DNA from: Boswellia sacra
Lineage: Eukaryota; Streptophyta; Magnoliopsida; Sapindales; Burseraceae
Direction: 5' to 3'
DNA length: 64,000 bases
Assembly: GCA_013180625.2 (NCBI GenBank)
Contig: SNVD02006237.1
Span: 182,352 to 246,351, forward strand
How positions within the stretch are numbered: position 1 is the stretch's first letter; each line of letters begins with the position of its first letter. The notes under the pieces were generated by a model. That model did not search any database and was not told the DNA's origin. It was given only the letters and a program-made list of their open reading frames with translations. Position numbers and translations under genes: made by a program. This document shows, piece by piece, positions 46,885-57,765 of this stretch.

Positions 46885-48851
46885 TCTCTATCTGCTGGTT
46901 TGCTTTGTTTTTTGTTTGCTTTCTTTTTATTGTGTTTATTTGAGAGTTTTCATGTTATTTCTTTTGAGCTTTTTCAGGTTATTTCTTTCGTCCCAAGTAA
47001 TATTTTCTAATCTTGGTTTTTAGAGTGGTGGCTTAAAAAGTGTAAGTCCTCTTGAAACGCATTTTGGATCTCTTTAATCCATAATGGCTGAATAAGGAGG
47101 CTAACTTCTAAACTTTTTAAACCCATTCTAACTTACTTGTTTTTGTTTGCTGGTTTGTTGGACTTTGTTATTTTATTAGTAAGTTTGGTTTTATGTAATT
47201 TAGAGTTGTTATGTGTTATCTTTATCAGTTTCGATTTAAAAAAATTATGGAAAAACCTGAGAATGGCAGAATATGGGGTTTCCTTAACCCTTGAAACGCA
47301 TTCTTCCTTAATAAATCTGTAGTTTGTTTATTTCAAGTTGTTTGAAGTGTCTTGTTTCTTGTTTTGTTCTTTCATAATAAGGTATATAGGTTGAAAACCT
47401 TAAGTCTGCGGGCTACTGGTCCTAAGGATTGTTGAAATATACAATCTTGACTCAGGTGTAACAACGCCACGTACCTCTTTTCTTGCATTTTGTGGGTCGA
47501 TGATAAGATAATGATTGAATTAAGAATAACTCTTGGAAAATGATAAATGATGCATGGATCTGTGTGCTTGAAATGTTTATTGGTTTTCGCTTTGCTTTTG
47601 ATTCCTTGCGCAACATTGAGCACTGAGCTATTATCACTGAGTTATTTGTTCACTTAGAGAAAGTTTATGTAATTTAAATGTTTCTTCAGATTTCAATGAA
47701 TTCTAGAACTTGTTTGATGGTCACTCGAGGCGAAATCCTAGACTGTGCAACATTGGGGAAATGATTTAGGCCATCTTTGGACCGTTTGAGCCTTAATAGC
47801 CAACCTTGACTGAAATTGATCCTAGTTACCCCTTTGAGCCTTTGTAAGCCTTTTTCTTTGTTAACTCACTAAAAGATTTCCTAACCTCAAATGAATTTGC
47901 TCCAAACAGTTTATCCCTTACCTATGAGCATATAGATCATTCACAATTAAATTTTGAGCTATGTTCTGGTTTTGGGAAGTTAGAGGAGGTTAGGATGTGT
48001 CATGAGCAATGCAAGTGAGTTCTGCTGTGTTTAAAAAAAAAAAGAAAAAAAAAAGTGAATCTGTACTTATCGTCCACGTACTTACACATTGAGGACAATG
48101 TGTTGTTTAAGTGTGGGGGAGGGGAAGTGTAATAAAAAAAAAGAAAAAAAAGAAAAAAAAAGAGAAAAAAGAACAAAAGAAGAAGAATAAGAGATCTATA
48201 CCCTTAAGTGTTCTTAAAAAGAATGAGACAACAAAGTGTGGGGGTGTAGTTTTCTTTTGTTTTCTACAAAAAAAAAAAGATTGAGTGTTCTAAATAAGTT
48301 TGGGGGAGTAATCTGGCGAATTGAAATGAAGTTGTGTTATGGGGTTGAGCTCTACATAATCTTGAATGATTTTATGTGTTTGTGGGTGATTTAAGCCTAA
48401 TTATTATCCTTTATCATACCTTCACCCAAGCCAAACGTTACAAGCTTAATAAAGTCCTACTTGATCCTTGGTGTTGTGCATGTCTACATTAGTGGAGAGT
48501 GACTTGAAAAGCAGGCCTATGGAGTTCATTTATACACACATCTTCAATATTAAATATGATTCATTTTTATGCATAAACTCATCCGGGTACAAGTGATTAG
48601 GTGAGAATGGCTCTACACACACACACTTGAGGAATTGAAGTGAAGCGAAACTAATCTTTAGATAAAATTCTTGATCAAGTGCATTATTTTGAAGTTTTCC
48701 TTGGGTTATAATTAAGTACAATCTTTGAGGCCTATTTGCAAGTTGAAGCATTTGTGTGTTTTTAATTTTTCTTTGATTCTGTTTCGGTTTAGTTTTGTTT
48801 CATATCGTTGTAGTTGCTCGAGGACTAGCAAAGTCTAAGTGTGGGGGAATT
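46885..48851 (+). other. Athila-like 3' non-coding region with repeated polypurine tracts
   Basis: Contains phrases typical of Athila-group 3' regions: TTTGAGCCTTAATAGCC near 47787, and ATTGAGGACAATGTGTTG near 48088. Purine tracts of the form AAGTGTGGGGG occur at 48109-48122, 48234-48246, 48297-48307 (AAGTTTGGGGG) and 48837-48850; the last abuts the right LTR and is the expected plus-strand primer. A/G-rich filler (48125-48195) lies between them. No ORF is convincing. Confidence 0.65.
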
Positions 48852-50263
48852 TGATAAGTGTCTATTTATGTATTATTTTTATATCAATTCGTCCATGTTT
48901 CTTTGCTATATTCCTTGGTATTTTTATGTTTTTGTGTGGTTTTGATGTTTGTAGGTGTTTTGGAGCAACTTGTACAAAAATGGAGTAAAACCCTTCATTT
49001 TCACCTCTGCTAGTCACCATCTTCTCGGATTTAATTGTATTGATATACAATGAACCCGATGACATATTATATACCGTTGGAAAGCTCTCGAAGTCTATTT
49101 TCTGGAGAAATTTACGGTTTATAAATCCATTCAGTGTACCAAAAGTTGTAATCAAAACAGTGTGAGAGTATAGAAATGTAATTCCACAAATCACTATAGC
49201 ATGTATAATACGGGACACTGTAGCAGGTTACTGTAGCAGAGTATTTAAACACATTTTAGGGTTTTATTTTCATAACTTGAGGAGGGGAGAACGTGGTGGA
49301 GGCTACAGCTCTGGAATTCTCTCATCTCTTAGAGTTCTTGAAGGAGATTGAAGGCTTGGAAAGAGGAAGAACTACAATCTTAAGAGATTTTCATCAAATT
49401 TGCTAAGTTTTCCCTTTCCCCTTCATTTTCTGGAATGTCTCCATATTGTATTGTATTTGTATTGTTTCTGAATATGTGTAACTAAATCTGAATTGGTTGA
49501 GGGTGATTTCAAAGCCCTTGATATGGTTTTTGTGAGTTGATTGTGCAAGAAGTTATTATCCAATTCTCTAATTGAAGTTGCTTGTATTTTCCCATGTTTA
49601 ATGCTTATGATTGCTTGCTGATTGTATTTGGGTGGCCAACTGAATATAATCTGGATATTGTCTATTGCTAGATTAGAAATCTTGATCCGTAATTGTCTTG
49701 AATTTCTAATCATTAGTAGCAAAATTGTGATCAGAGATTGCAATTGGAGAATACAACCTAAGTTAAATAATCCGAGCTTGTGTGTTTATTGCTTAGATCA
49801 ACCTATCTTTCTTATCGTAATGCATCCATTGAATTAAATTTAGAGAGCTTGTTCTAGGTTGTTTAATGGATAGAGATTAAATAAAGAGCCTGTTTTATTT
49901 AACAACAAAGTAAGGAAAGATTGGGATAACAGAGCTTGTTGTTATCTACGGTTGATAATTTTAATGGTGTAATTGGATGATAATTCTACAATTAATTCGC
50001 AAATCCATATCTTGTGGTGAAGAATGATCCCTTGACCAGATTTGTATCATTGATTAATTCCCATTCCATTTAATTTTGCTTTGTGTTATTCTTCATTTGC
50101 TTTCGTATTAAGTTTAATTAATCAATCAACAAAACCCCCCCTGTTTAGTTTATTATTGCTGAAAAATAACAAATTCAATTAGATTCAATCCTCGTGGGAA
50201 CGATATCTAGTTATCACTTTATTACTTGTGCGACTAGTATACTTGCTAGTTTTGAACGCATCA
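48852..50263 (+). repeat. 3' LTR of the Athila-like element
   Basis: Begins TGATAAGTGTCTATTT and ends GAACGCATCA. It matches 41071-42483 with a few substitutions and single-base indels. Minus-strand ORFs at 48862-49218 and 49423-49743 are LTR readings shared with the left LTR. Confidence 0.92.
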
Positions 50264-50760
50264 AATATCACTAGTTTCTCGGGTGCTAATTGGGCTTGCA
50301 GCATCGAAGATAGAAAATCCATTAGGGGGTATTGCGTTTTCCGTGGTGATACATTAGTTTCCTGGCCATCTAAGAAGCAAGCAGTGGTTTCCAAATCCAG
50401 TACAGAATCAGAATATCGGGCATTAGCATTAGTAGCTACTGAAATAATTTGGCTGTAGTCTTTCTTTAGTGAATGTCACTGTCAATCAAGTTGATGTCCT
50501 ATAACCTAGTGTGACAATACTAGTGCAAGTGCCCTTGTTTCTAACCCAGTACATCATGCCACGACAAAGCATATTGAAATCGACATTCACTTTGTCACAG
50601 ACAAAGTCCCGCAAAAACTACTTGAGGTTCGCTATGTACCCTCTGGTGATCAAGTTGTCGACTGTCTAACAAAGGTTTTGGGGACACCACAGTTTCAATT
50701 CTTTTGATCTAAACTTGGAGTCATAGAAGTACCCTCTTGCTTGAAAAGGGGCTGGTGTTG
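50264..50760 (+). pseudogene. Copia B RNase H, resumed after the nested insertion
   Basis: Directly after the AATAT duplication the copia reading resumes with SFSGANWACSIEDRKSIRGY and VSWPSKKQAVVSKSSTESEY, the RNase H core, to a stop at 50456. Beyond it HHATTKHIEIDIHFV and YVPSGDQVVDCLTK (to about 50680) are the usual end of copia pol. A purine-rich GAAAAGGGGCTGG precedes the right LTR. Confidence 0.9.
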
Positions 50761-51082
50761 TGTTAAGGCAGCACATTAAGCTCCTTATTTATTATTAGCG
50801 GAGAGTTAGTTAAATCTGTTAGCCTCTGCTAGTCTGCTAACCTTTATTCTGTTAACCTCTCTGCTAATGATTCTACATTGAGGATTAGTTACAAACTTTT
50901 GAGCTAGCATTTCTACCAGCTTCTAGACTTAGACAAGTGAGGTTTTTCTATTGGTTTTTCTGTCAACCTATATAATATTGTCATCTGGTAATATGCTGTT
51001 ACATTGCATATAAATAAATTCAGAAGCTTCCTTACAGTAACTAAGCTAAGGGAATTTCAATTATTAAAATCTCAAGTCATCA
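50761..51082 (+). repeat. 3' LTR of copia B
   Basis: 322 bp, starts TGTTAAGGCAGCACATTAAG. It is followed by TATCA, the second copy of the target duplication, then by monooxygenase intron sequence that matches copy A near 8795. Confidence 0.88.
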
Positions 51083-52026
51083 TATCAACTAGCTATTTAG
51101 TTATTAAATTTGCTAAATATATTGATGCATGTCAAATAAATAGGTTATGAATTTTAACTCACTCAGGGAAAAATTCTTGACTAGCTCGAGTTGCAATATT
51201 GGTCACCAAACACCTGTATCATCATAATATAAATTTTAGTATCCAAGTGCTGATTAGTTTGTAACTTTTTAAGAGAGCATATATAAAGAAATGATATCAG
51301 TTACCCTTTAAGAGGAGCATGAAGGGAATAAAGCTTGTCAAAAACACCAAGAGCATCAAAAGCACGCCAGGCGTTAAGAAAGAGGCCTGCTCGAAGCCCT
51401 TCATATTTTTCTAATACCAAGGCTTCAATTCCTAGCCTATTCAAAGCCAAGGCCCAACAAACCCTGCTACGCCTGGATCGCCTATCACCTCATTTTCTTC
51501 CAACATTTCCATTATCTCGATATCTGAAAAGTAAACAAGCTAATTGTGCAGCTTCTGTTGCAAAAACAAACACGAAAGGCCAAATATTTGTAAGATAATT
51601 TTTTAATGCAATTTCAAGCAGTGGCATAAATATGTCGATTAATTTAACTTTTCATTCTTGGGAAAGAAGCATAATGATTATGATTAATTTGACTTTTCAT
51701 GAGCACTGGATGACTTGTTAACGGGGAATTAATTGTACACCCCGTTAGATGTCGAAAGCACCTAACACCCCTACTGTTTCTAAAGTAACACTAACACCCC
51801 CATCAAAACCAACTGTTAGTGAAAAGTGGATATTATTAGGGCAGCAGAAGGGCATTATTGACATTTACTAAATGAAATTGATAAATAAAGCAGGAAATCT
51901 AGTGTCGGACTCTGGTGCAAAGTGTGTTGAACAAGCATTTCCCAGAGGATGACACATAGAAAAATAAAATAAAATAAAGATCTCAAGACAAGACAGAATT
52001 CTTAAAGCCACTCTTTGTTTGTTTTT

Positions 52027-53401
52027 GGGAAAATTGAAAAAATAGACACAATTAGGGATCCTAGTTGAAATTTGGACACATCCTGAAAAATTTTCATGCC
52101 ATAGACACTTTCTTGACAAAAAAACCCAATTACCCTTATCTATTCAATTTTTTCCCAGAGCCTTATTTCCCTCTCTTCAGAGAAAAATTACCGAAACCCA
52201 TCGACACCGCTGGAAACGTAAACCAACACGAGCATCGGTTGAGGATAGAAGCATCAAACAAGACGATGCAGAGAGAAGCACCCATCGACACGGAGGGTCC
52301 CTAATTGTGATTTATTTGGTTGTTATTCGTTAGATTTGATTTAGTTTTTAGGGAATTTAAATTCGGGATTTGAGTTTCCGACGAATTTGTAAACTTATTT
52401 ACGGATAAATCGAGTGTTATATATGATTTTTGTGGTTTGATGCATGTAAAAATCGACGAAACGAGTTTTGAATCCAGTGTCATATCGCGCTGAAGAAGAC
52501 ACTCGACAACTACCTGTCGAGTCGTGTCGAGTTGTGTAATGTCTAGTGTCGAGTATTTGTCGAGTGGTGAAATGTCGAATGTCGAGTGTCTATCGAGTGG
52601 TGAAATGTCGAGTGTCGAGTGTTTGTCGAGTGGTGTCGTGTCGAGTGTTGAAGTGTCGAGTGTCGAGTGTTTGTCGAGTGGTGGTGTAGTGACAAGTGGT
52701 TGTGTAGTGTCAAGTGTCGGATACTTATCGAGTGTCAAGTGTCGAGTGTCGAGTGGGGTAGTGTCGAGTGGTGTTGTGACGACACTTGACACAACACAAC
52801 GCGACACTCGACACTCAATATTTCACCACTCGACAAACAATCGACACTCGACATTTCACCACTCGATAAACACTCGACACTCGACATAACACAACTCGAC
52901 ATAACTTGACAGGTAGTTGTCAAGTGTTGAGTGTCTTCTTCAGCGCGATATAACAGTGGATTCTGGACTCATTTCATCGGTTTTCACATGCATCAAACCA
53001 CAAAAATCAAATTATAACACTCGATTTATCCCTAAATAAGTTCACAAATCCGTCGGAAACTCAAATTCCCTAAAAATTAAATCAAATTTAGCGAATAACA
53101 ACCAAATAAATCACAATTAGGGAACCTCAATATCGATGGGTGCTTCTTTCTGCGTTGTCTTACTTGATGCTTCTATTCTCAGGCGATGCTCGTGTTGGTT
53201 TGTGTTTCGAGCGCTGTCGATGGGTTTCGGTAATTTTTGACTGAAGAGGGAAATAAGGGGAATAAGGCTTTAGGAAAAAATTGAATACATAAGGGTAATT
53301 GAGTCTTTTTATCAAGAAAGTGTCTATGACATGAAAATTTTTCAGTATGTGTCCAAATTTCAACTAGGGTTCTTAATTGTGTCTATTTTCTCAATTTTCC
53401 C
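52027..53401. mobile_element. Giant foldback element: 0.48-kb inverted arms around a TCGAGTGTCGAGTG core
   Basis: The ends are GGGAAAATTGAAAAAATAGA and, reversed, GGGAAAATTGAGAAAATAGA. The exact 9-bp duplication TTTGTTTTT lies on both sides (52018-52026 and 53402-53410), so it is probably a Mutator-type foldback. The arms (52027-52515 and 52910-53401) match over nearly their full length with about one change in ten. The core is built of TGTCGAGTG units in one orientation to about 52785 and of the inverse, CACTCGACA, from about 52790. No transposase is encoded. Transcription through it would give a hairpin of several hundred base pairs. ORFs in the core are low-complexity readings. Confidence 0.85.
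52500..52925. repeat. Inverted tandem array of TGTCGAGTG
   Basis: About 25 irregular copies of GTGTCGAGTG or TTTGTCGAGTGGTG occur up to 52785. The inverse (CACTCGACA, ATTTCACCACTCGACA) follows to 52925. The left part is about twice as long as the right, so the array has expanded or contracted since the palindrome formed. Confidence 0.85.
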
Positions 53402-53896
53402 TTTGTTTTTTTCATGGCACATGGTTTAGAGGGCAACGAAGTTTGAATGCCAAACTCTATTGAACAAGACCCTAAACACCAGTAAAGATTACCAAAGAAA
53501 GATATTTTTGTTGAACTTGTGAGAGGATACGATAATGAAGACCTATAAGTCCAGCTTGCAACGATTTGAAGACAGTGATGAAAAAGGGTGAGTAAAAATG
53601 GAAAACTCTTATACGTGTGTGTGTGTGTGTGTGTGTGGAGCAAAAATAATAATCAAATCAAAAAGAGATGAGAATATTGGTATAAAATAATCTGATTTAG
53701 CATAAAAATTAAATTTTTTCAAACATGCACTAAATCTTCGTTTACTTTTTTCTTTTTGTATTTGTTATTATTTTTGTTCATTTGTTTGAAATTTTGGACT
53801 TTTATATATATATATTTTTTTGTAGTTAATGTAGTGTTAATTTGTAGTTTTTGCGAATTATAGAAGTGCAGTAGTTGAGTTTGACTTACTTTGTAG
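53402..53896. other. MULE 2 5' internal non-coding DNA
   Basis: Includes a (GT)n microsatellite at 53614-53637. No gene is recognised. Confidence 0.5.
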
Positions 53897-54335
53897 TTGT
53901 TATTATTAATATTTTTTTTTCTCAGCATCTGATAAACAATTTAGAGAGGGAAGCTCACCTAAGATATTATCATTCTTTTTTTTTTTTTTTCTCTGGATGA
54001 GAGTAAAGATGATAATGCAAGGCAAAGCATGATTGTGCCTCTACTTCCCAGGACACTACTTTTTAGCTTTAAAAACATTTATTAAAAAAACAAAACAAAA
54101 AAGGTGACATTGTGTATTGACCATGACGAACCAAGAAGCTGCCTAATCTAATTATTTTTTTTTTAACTTTCTTAATTCAGTCTAAGTCATGGTTGCAGGC
54201 TTTTGGATTTTTTTTTATTGGTTTTTATTCTAAGTGAATATATATTATTATATTAAACTTGCAGCTTTTGAAATTTTTTTATTGGTTTTTATTCTAATTT
54301 TATTGAATATATATTATCATATTTTATTGAATTAT
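53897..54335 (+). repeat. Upstream copy of a direct repeat flanking the MULE 2 transposase
   Basis: Shares with 57254-57765, in the same order and direction: TTCTCAGCATCTGATAAACA, GCAAAGCATGAT, GTGTATTGACCATGAC (GTGTATTGATCATGAC in the other copy), AAGAAGCTGC, CTTAATTCAGTCTAAGTCA and TTGCAGGCTTTTGG. Two units of the AATTTTATTGAATATATATT repeat follow. Confidence 0.8.
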
Positions 54336-54514
54336 GTAAGCGTTGTGGTTGAGTTTGATTTGCTTTGCGGGAACCGGGAACTAAGTTAATGTCTTTTCTT
54401 TTTGTTGCATCGTGCAAGGGAGGGCTAACGAGGAAATGATGCCTATTCTTTTCTTTTTGTTGCATCGTAGGACGGCTAACGAGGAAATGATGCCTGTCAC
54501 TCAATCAGAGAGTA

Positions 54515-56803
54515 GTGGAGATTATTGATGTGCTAGGTACTGGAATTCATAATGGGCCAATTAATAGGGTACAAGATGAGCTAGTTGAGGGCTTACATGA
54601 TGAGGCAGATGATAGGCTAACTGATGGGGAGGATGATCATGAGGCAGATGATAGGCTAGTTGTTGATGATGATGAGGTTGAACCTAAGAAGGATTTTCAC
54701 TGGAGTGATGCGGATGATGATGATGAAATTTCCACACGGGTACAAAATGACGTTAATGAAGAGGACGGTGAAAAAAGTGATGACAATTTATCAGATCATG
54801 ATCCTCAATATGAAGAGCTTAGTGGTGAAGATTCTAGTGAGGAGGAAGACAAGATTGCCAAGGCCAGCAAATAGATGTCTAGAAATGCATTTAAGAAACA
54901 AATTGTCAATGGGAAAGAGCATGTAGTGTTCAAAGTTGGGCAAATTTTCACAAATATAACTCACTTGAGACGATTGTTAATTGAATATATTATTCAAGAA
55001 GGCATTATTATTAAAAGAGTGAAGAATGAGAAGAGAAGAGTGCTTGATAAGTGCAAGGAATACAAGGATCAGATATATTCTTCAAGGAGTAAGGGCACAG
55101 AAAGCTTTGAAATCAAGAGGTACAACCCTACTCATGCGTGCGTAAGGGTTAAGGAAAATCCAAAGACAACTTCATCATGGATAGCCAAGCAATATGGTTC
55201 CCTACTAAAATCTGCCAGAGGTCAAAATTTGGAACCTATTCGAACTGCAATACTCAAAAGACACTTGGTTGATGTTCCCAAACACAAGATTTATAGAGCC
55301 AGAAATTGGTACTTACTCGGAGAGAATGAGGATCACACTATGTCCTATGGGAAGCTCAAAAGTTATGGCAAGATAGTAGTTGGAACAAATCCTGGATCAA
55401 TGGCTATTGACTCCTCTTACATCCCACCAACACCAAGATTCAAAAGGTTCTTCCTAAGCTTCAATGCTCAAAGACATGAATTTCTTAATGGGTGCAATGG
55501 GTTCATTGGGGTAGATGGTTGTCATCTAAAGGGTTTTTATGAGGGGGTCTTGCCATCTGCTGTTTCTATAGATGCTAATTTCGAAATATACCATTTGGCT
55601 ATATGCATATGTGAGATGGAGTGTAACGATTCATGCACTTGGTTTTTATACAACTTGAAAATTTTCCCAGGGCCATTAGATCAGAATTCTATTGCTATCA
55701 TGAGTGATAGACAAAAGGGGGTCATTAATGGAATTAATGAATTTTGACCAAGGGTAGAGATTAGGCATTGTGCTAGACATATTTATGCCAACTTTAGGGG
55801 AAAAAAAAAAAATCCTAGTGTAGAGTTCAAAGCAGTGTTTTGGGCAATCAGTAAGGCTGCAAATCAGTCAGATTTTCTTAGGGGAATGAAAAGGATGAAA
55901 GATCTTGGCAAAGATGCACACCAATTGCTATAGGACAACGAACCAAGGCATTAGTGTTTGCATAAGTTTGATGCCGGGGTCAAGTCAACCCATGTTACGA
56001 ATAACATGTACGAATCCTTTAATAGTTGGTGGGGTGATGCAAGATGTTTACCTGTGCTTTCCTTACTTGAGCACTATAGAAGACAGATAATGAAGAGGCT
56101 TCAAAAGAGGAGACAAATGGTGAAGGAATGGGTTACCTTGGTAACTCCAAAAGTACATAACAAACTACAAAAATTGATGGAAGACTTAAGGAAGCTTAGG
56201 CCTTTTTGTGCTGGAGATGATACTCATGAGGTAATGGATGAGTTTCAAACTCCAACAAGGACATATATAGTCATAGTCAAGCTGAAGACATGTAACTGAG
56301 GGCTTTGGCAGTTTTCTGGTTTCCCATGCATCCATGCAGTCTCTGTTTTGTCATTCCAGAGGCTAATTCCCCATCGTATCACAGAGGTTGTTGATCCTTC
56401 ATACACCATGCCTCAGTTTAAACAAACTTACTGCCAAATGGTTGACCCAATACCTGACCAGTTGTTGTGGCCAGACGATGATACTAATAATGTACTTCCT
56501 CCCTTTAAAAAACCTAAGATTGGTAGGCCTGCGACTAAGGGGAGAAAGGAGCCCGATGAGAGTCAAAAAAAGTATAAAAGGGCTATTTCAGTCAAATGTG
56601 GCCATTGTACGGCAGCTGGACACAACAAAAGGACTTGTCCATCTCTTGGAGAAGAAATAAAAAAGAACACGAACAATTCATTACATGGGCAAGTTTCTAC
56701 CTCACAGCAGGACGCATCAAAACAAAGTGAGCATCTGGACCTTTTTTTTTTTAAATTTTATTTAACAGATAAGTTATTATCCACCAGCATTGGTGTGCTT
56801 TAA
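54515..56803 (+). pseudogene. MuDR-type (MULE) transposase of MULE 2
   Basis: An acidic, Asp/Glu-rich N-terminal part (54515-54874) ends in a stop just before ATG 54875. The longest frame, 54875-55747 (290 residues), holds the MuDR DNA-binding segment (FKVGQIFTNITHLRRLLIEY, then YNPTHACVRVKENPKTTSSW) and the DDE core with GFIGVDGCHLKG and AIMSDRQKGVIN. After a stop, the rest continues with IRHCARHIYANFRG, then NNMYESFNSWW (the catalytic Glu, near 56003-56035). The SWIM finger reads TCN, then a stop where a Cys is expected (near 56296), then FPCIHAV. A C-terminal knuckle, CGHCTAAGHNKRTC, follows (56598-56640). At least three stops or shifts make it inactive, but the domains are complete. Confidence 0.9.
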
Positions 56804-57253
56804 ATTCTATTTAAATTTTGTTTAATTGAAAATTTTTAACCATGTTTATACTTCATACTGCAACGGCCTTCGGGAACCAAAGTCACACTGAATAATAATG
56901 CAAGTGGACCTACTAGAGATGGACCAGCTGCAACTCAAATTAGAAACTAAGTTGGTGGTGCTATTTTTGTGCCGCAATACAGATTCTGACTGTTGGATGG
57001 AAGATTAGAACACTTTTTGGTTTATTTGGCTGTTTTATATTAAGATACTAAGTTGCATTTGTTATATGCATTTTTTGGACTTATTTTGCATTTACCAAAT
57101 AGAGTTGGTACTTTATAAATGGTTTAAATTATATTGCCACTTTTTGGTTATTGTTTTGATTTAAAATGACTTGCAGTAGTTAGAAAAAGTAGCGGTTGGC
57201 CAACAAAACTATATATTTTTTTGTATTCCACAAAATAAATATTCATTATGTTG
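56804..57253. other. MULE 2 3' non-coding DNA
   Basis: AT-rich stretch after the transposase. No gene or repeat stands out. Confidence 0.5.
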
Positions 57254-57765
57254 AGAGTTATTATTATTAATATTTTTTCTCAGCATCTGATAAACAAAAT
57301 ATAGAGGAAAGCCCACCTATGATTTTGTTTTTTTTTTTTTTTTTGGGAGAGCAAAGGTTATAATACATGGCAAAGCATGATAGTGCTTCTACTTTCTAGG
57401 ACTCTACTTTTGTAACTTTAAAAATATTGAATTAAAAAAAAAAGGTAGTATGGTGTATTGATCATGACAAACTAAGAAGCTGCTTAATTTTAATTAATTT
57501 TTTAACCTTTCTTAATTCAGTCTAAGTCACCGTTGCAGGCTTTTGGAATTTTTTATTGTAAACTTGCAGGCTTTTGGAAATCTTTATTCGTTTTATTCTA
57601 ATTTTATTGAATACATATTATTATAATAAACTTGCAGGCTTTTGAAAGTTTTTTATTGGTTTTATTCTAATTTTATTGAATATATATTATTATAATAAAC
57701 TTGCAGGCTTTTGGAAATCTTTATTCGTTTTATTCTAATTTTATTGAATATATATTTTTATAATA
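57254..57765 (+). repeat. Downstream copy of the direct repeat, with 68-bp tandem units
   Basis: Partner of 53897-54335. Its end has expanded into tandem units of about 68 bp starting TTGCAGGCTTTTGG (near 57564, 57632 and 57701) and ending AATTTTATTGAATATATATT. Confidence 0.8.

Larger units (their letters stand above)
41071..50263 (+). mobile_element. Athila-like LTR retrotransposon carrying a LOG gene and a virus-like ORF
   Basis: LTRs at 41071-42483 and 48852-50263 are 1413 and 1412 bp and differ at about 2 per cent by eye. The exact 5-bp duplication AATAT lies at 41066-41070 and 50264-50268. The copia RNase H reading breaks before this element and resumes directly after it. The primer-binding site is TGGCGCTGTTGCCGGGGATT, fitting tRNA-Asp as in Athila-type gypsy. 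Coding order: gag tail, aspartic protease, then a linker that breaks off where RT should start. RT, RNase H and integrase are absent. In their place are an unrelated zinc-finger ORF, a tandem cis-array and an intronless LOG gene. The 3' region has Athila-type polypurine tracts. It is non-autonomous and must have used enzymes from a relative. Confidence 0.93.
36099..51082 (+). mobile_element. Ale-like copia retrotransposon B, host of two nested insertions
   Basis: LTRs at 36099 to about 36412 and 50761-51082 both start TGTTAAGGCAGCACATTAAG. The target duplication is TATCA (36094-36098 and 51083-51087). The primer-binding site after the left LTR is TGGTATTAGAGCATC (36415-36429). Gag, protease, integrase, RT and RNase H follow in copia order on the plus strand, with scattered stops. 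A hAT-type element (37571-38286) interrupts the protease and an Athila-like element (41071-50263) interrupts RNase H. By eye the LTRs differ at roughly one base in ten, so this insertion is clearly older than the nested Athila-like one. Copia A in pseudogene A is the same family. Confidence 0.92.
27890..51510 (-). pseudogene. FAD-dependent monooxygenase pseudogene, copy B, exploded by insertions
   Basis: Paralogue of copy A on the same strand. Exon 1 (51305-51510) begins MEMLEENEVIGDPG, then a frameshift leads to RLGIEALVLEKYEGLRAG and DALGVFDKLYSLHAPLK. Exon 2 (about 35900-36090) reads MHRKALIEALANELP, with a stop after ETHI. Exon 3 (about 35600-35820) keeps IGCDGIH, with frameshifts. The last exon is in two parts, 35150-35400 ([20 protein letters not shown]) and 27930-28311 (QAIDGFIKERRW, then GSYLSGWIQQGGS and WWMKF). 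A Tork-like copia splits the last exon. An Ale-like copia sits in intron 1, about ten bases from the exon 2 splice acceptor. About 21.8 kb of the 23.6-kb span is inserted DNA. The ancestral family acts on small aromatic substrates with FAD and NAD(P)H. Confidence 0.88.

Noticed and set aside
52524..52889. 121-codon ORF of repeated Ser/Val/Glu/Cys units (MSSCVMSSVEYLSSGEMS type)
   Set aside because: It is a pure translation of the TGTCGAGTG array, open in several frames on both strands because the repeat unit lacks stops. No domain and no gene context.
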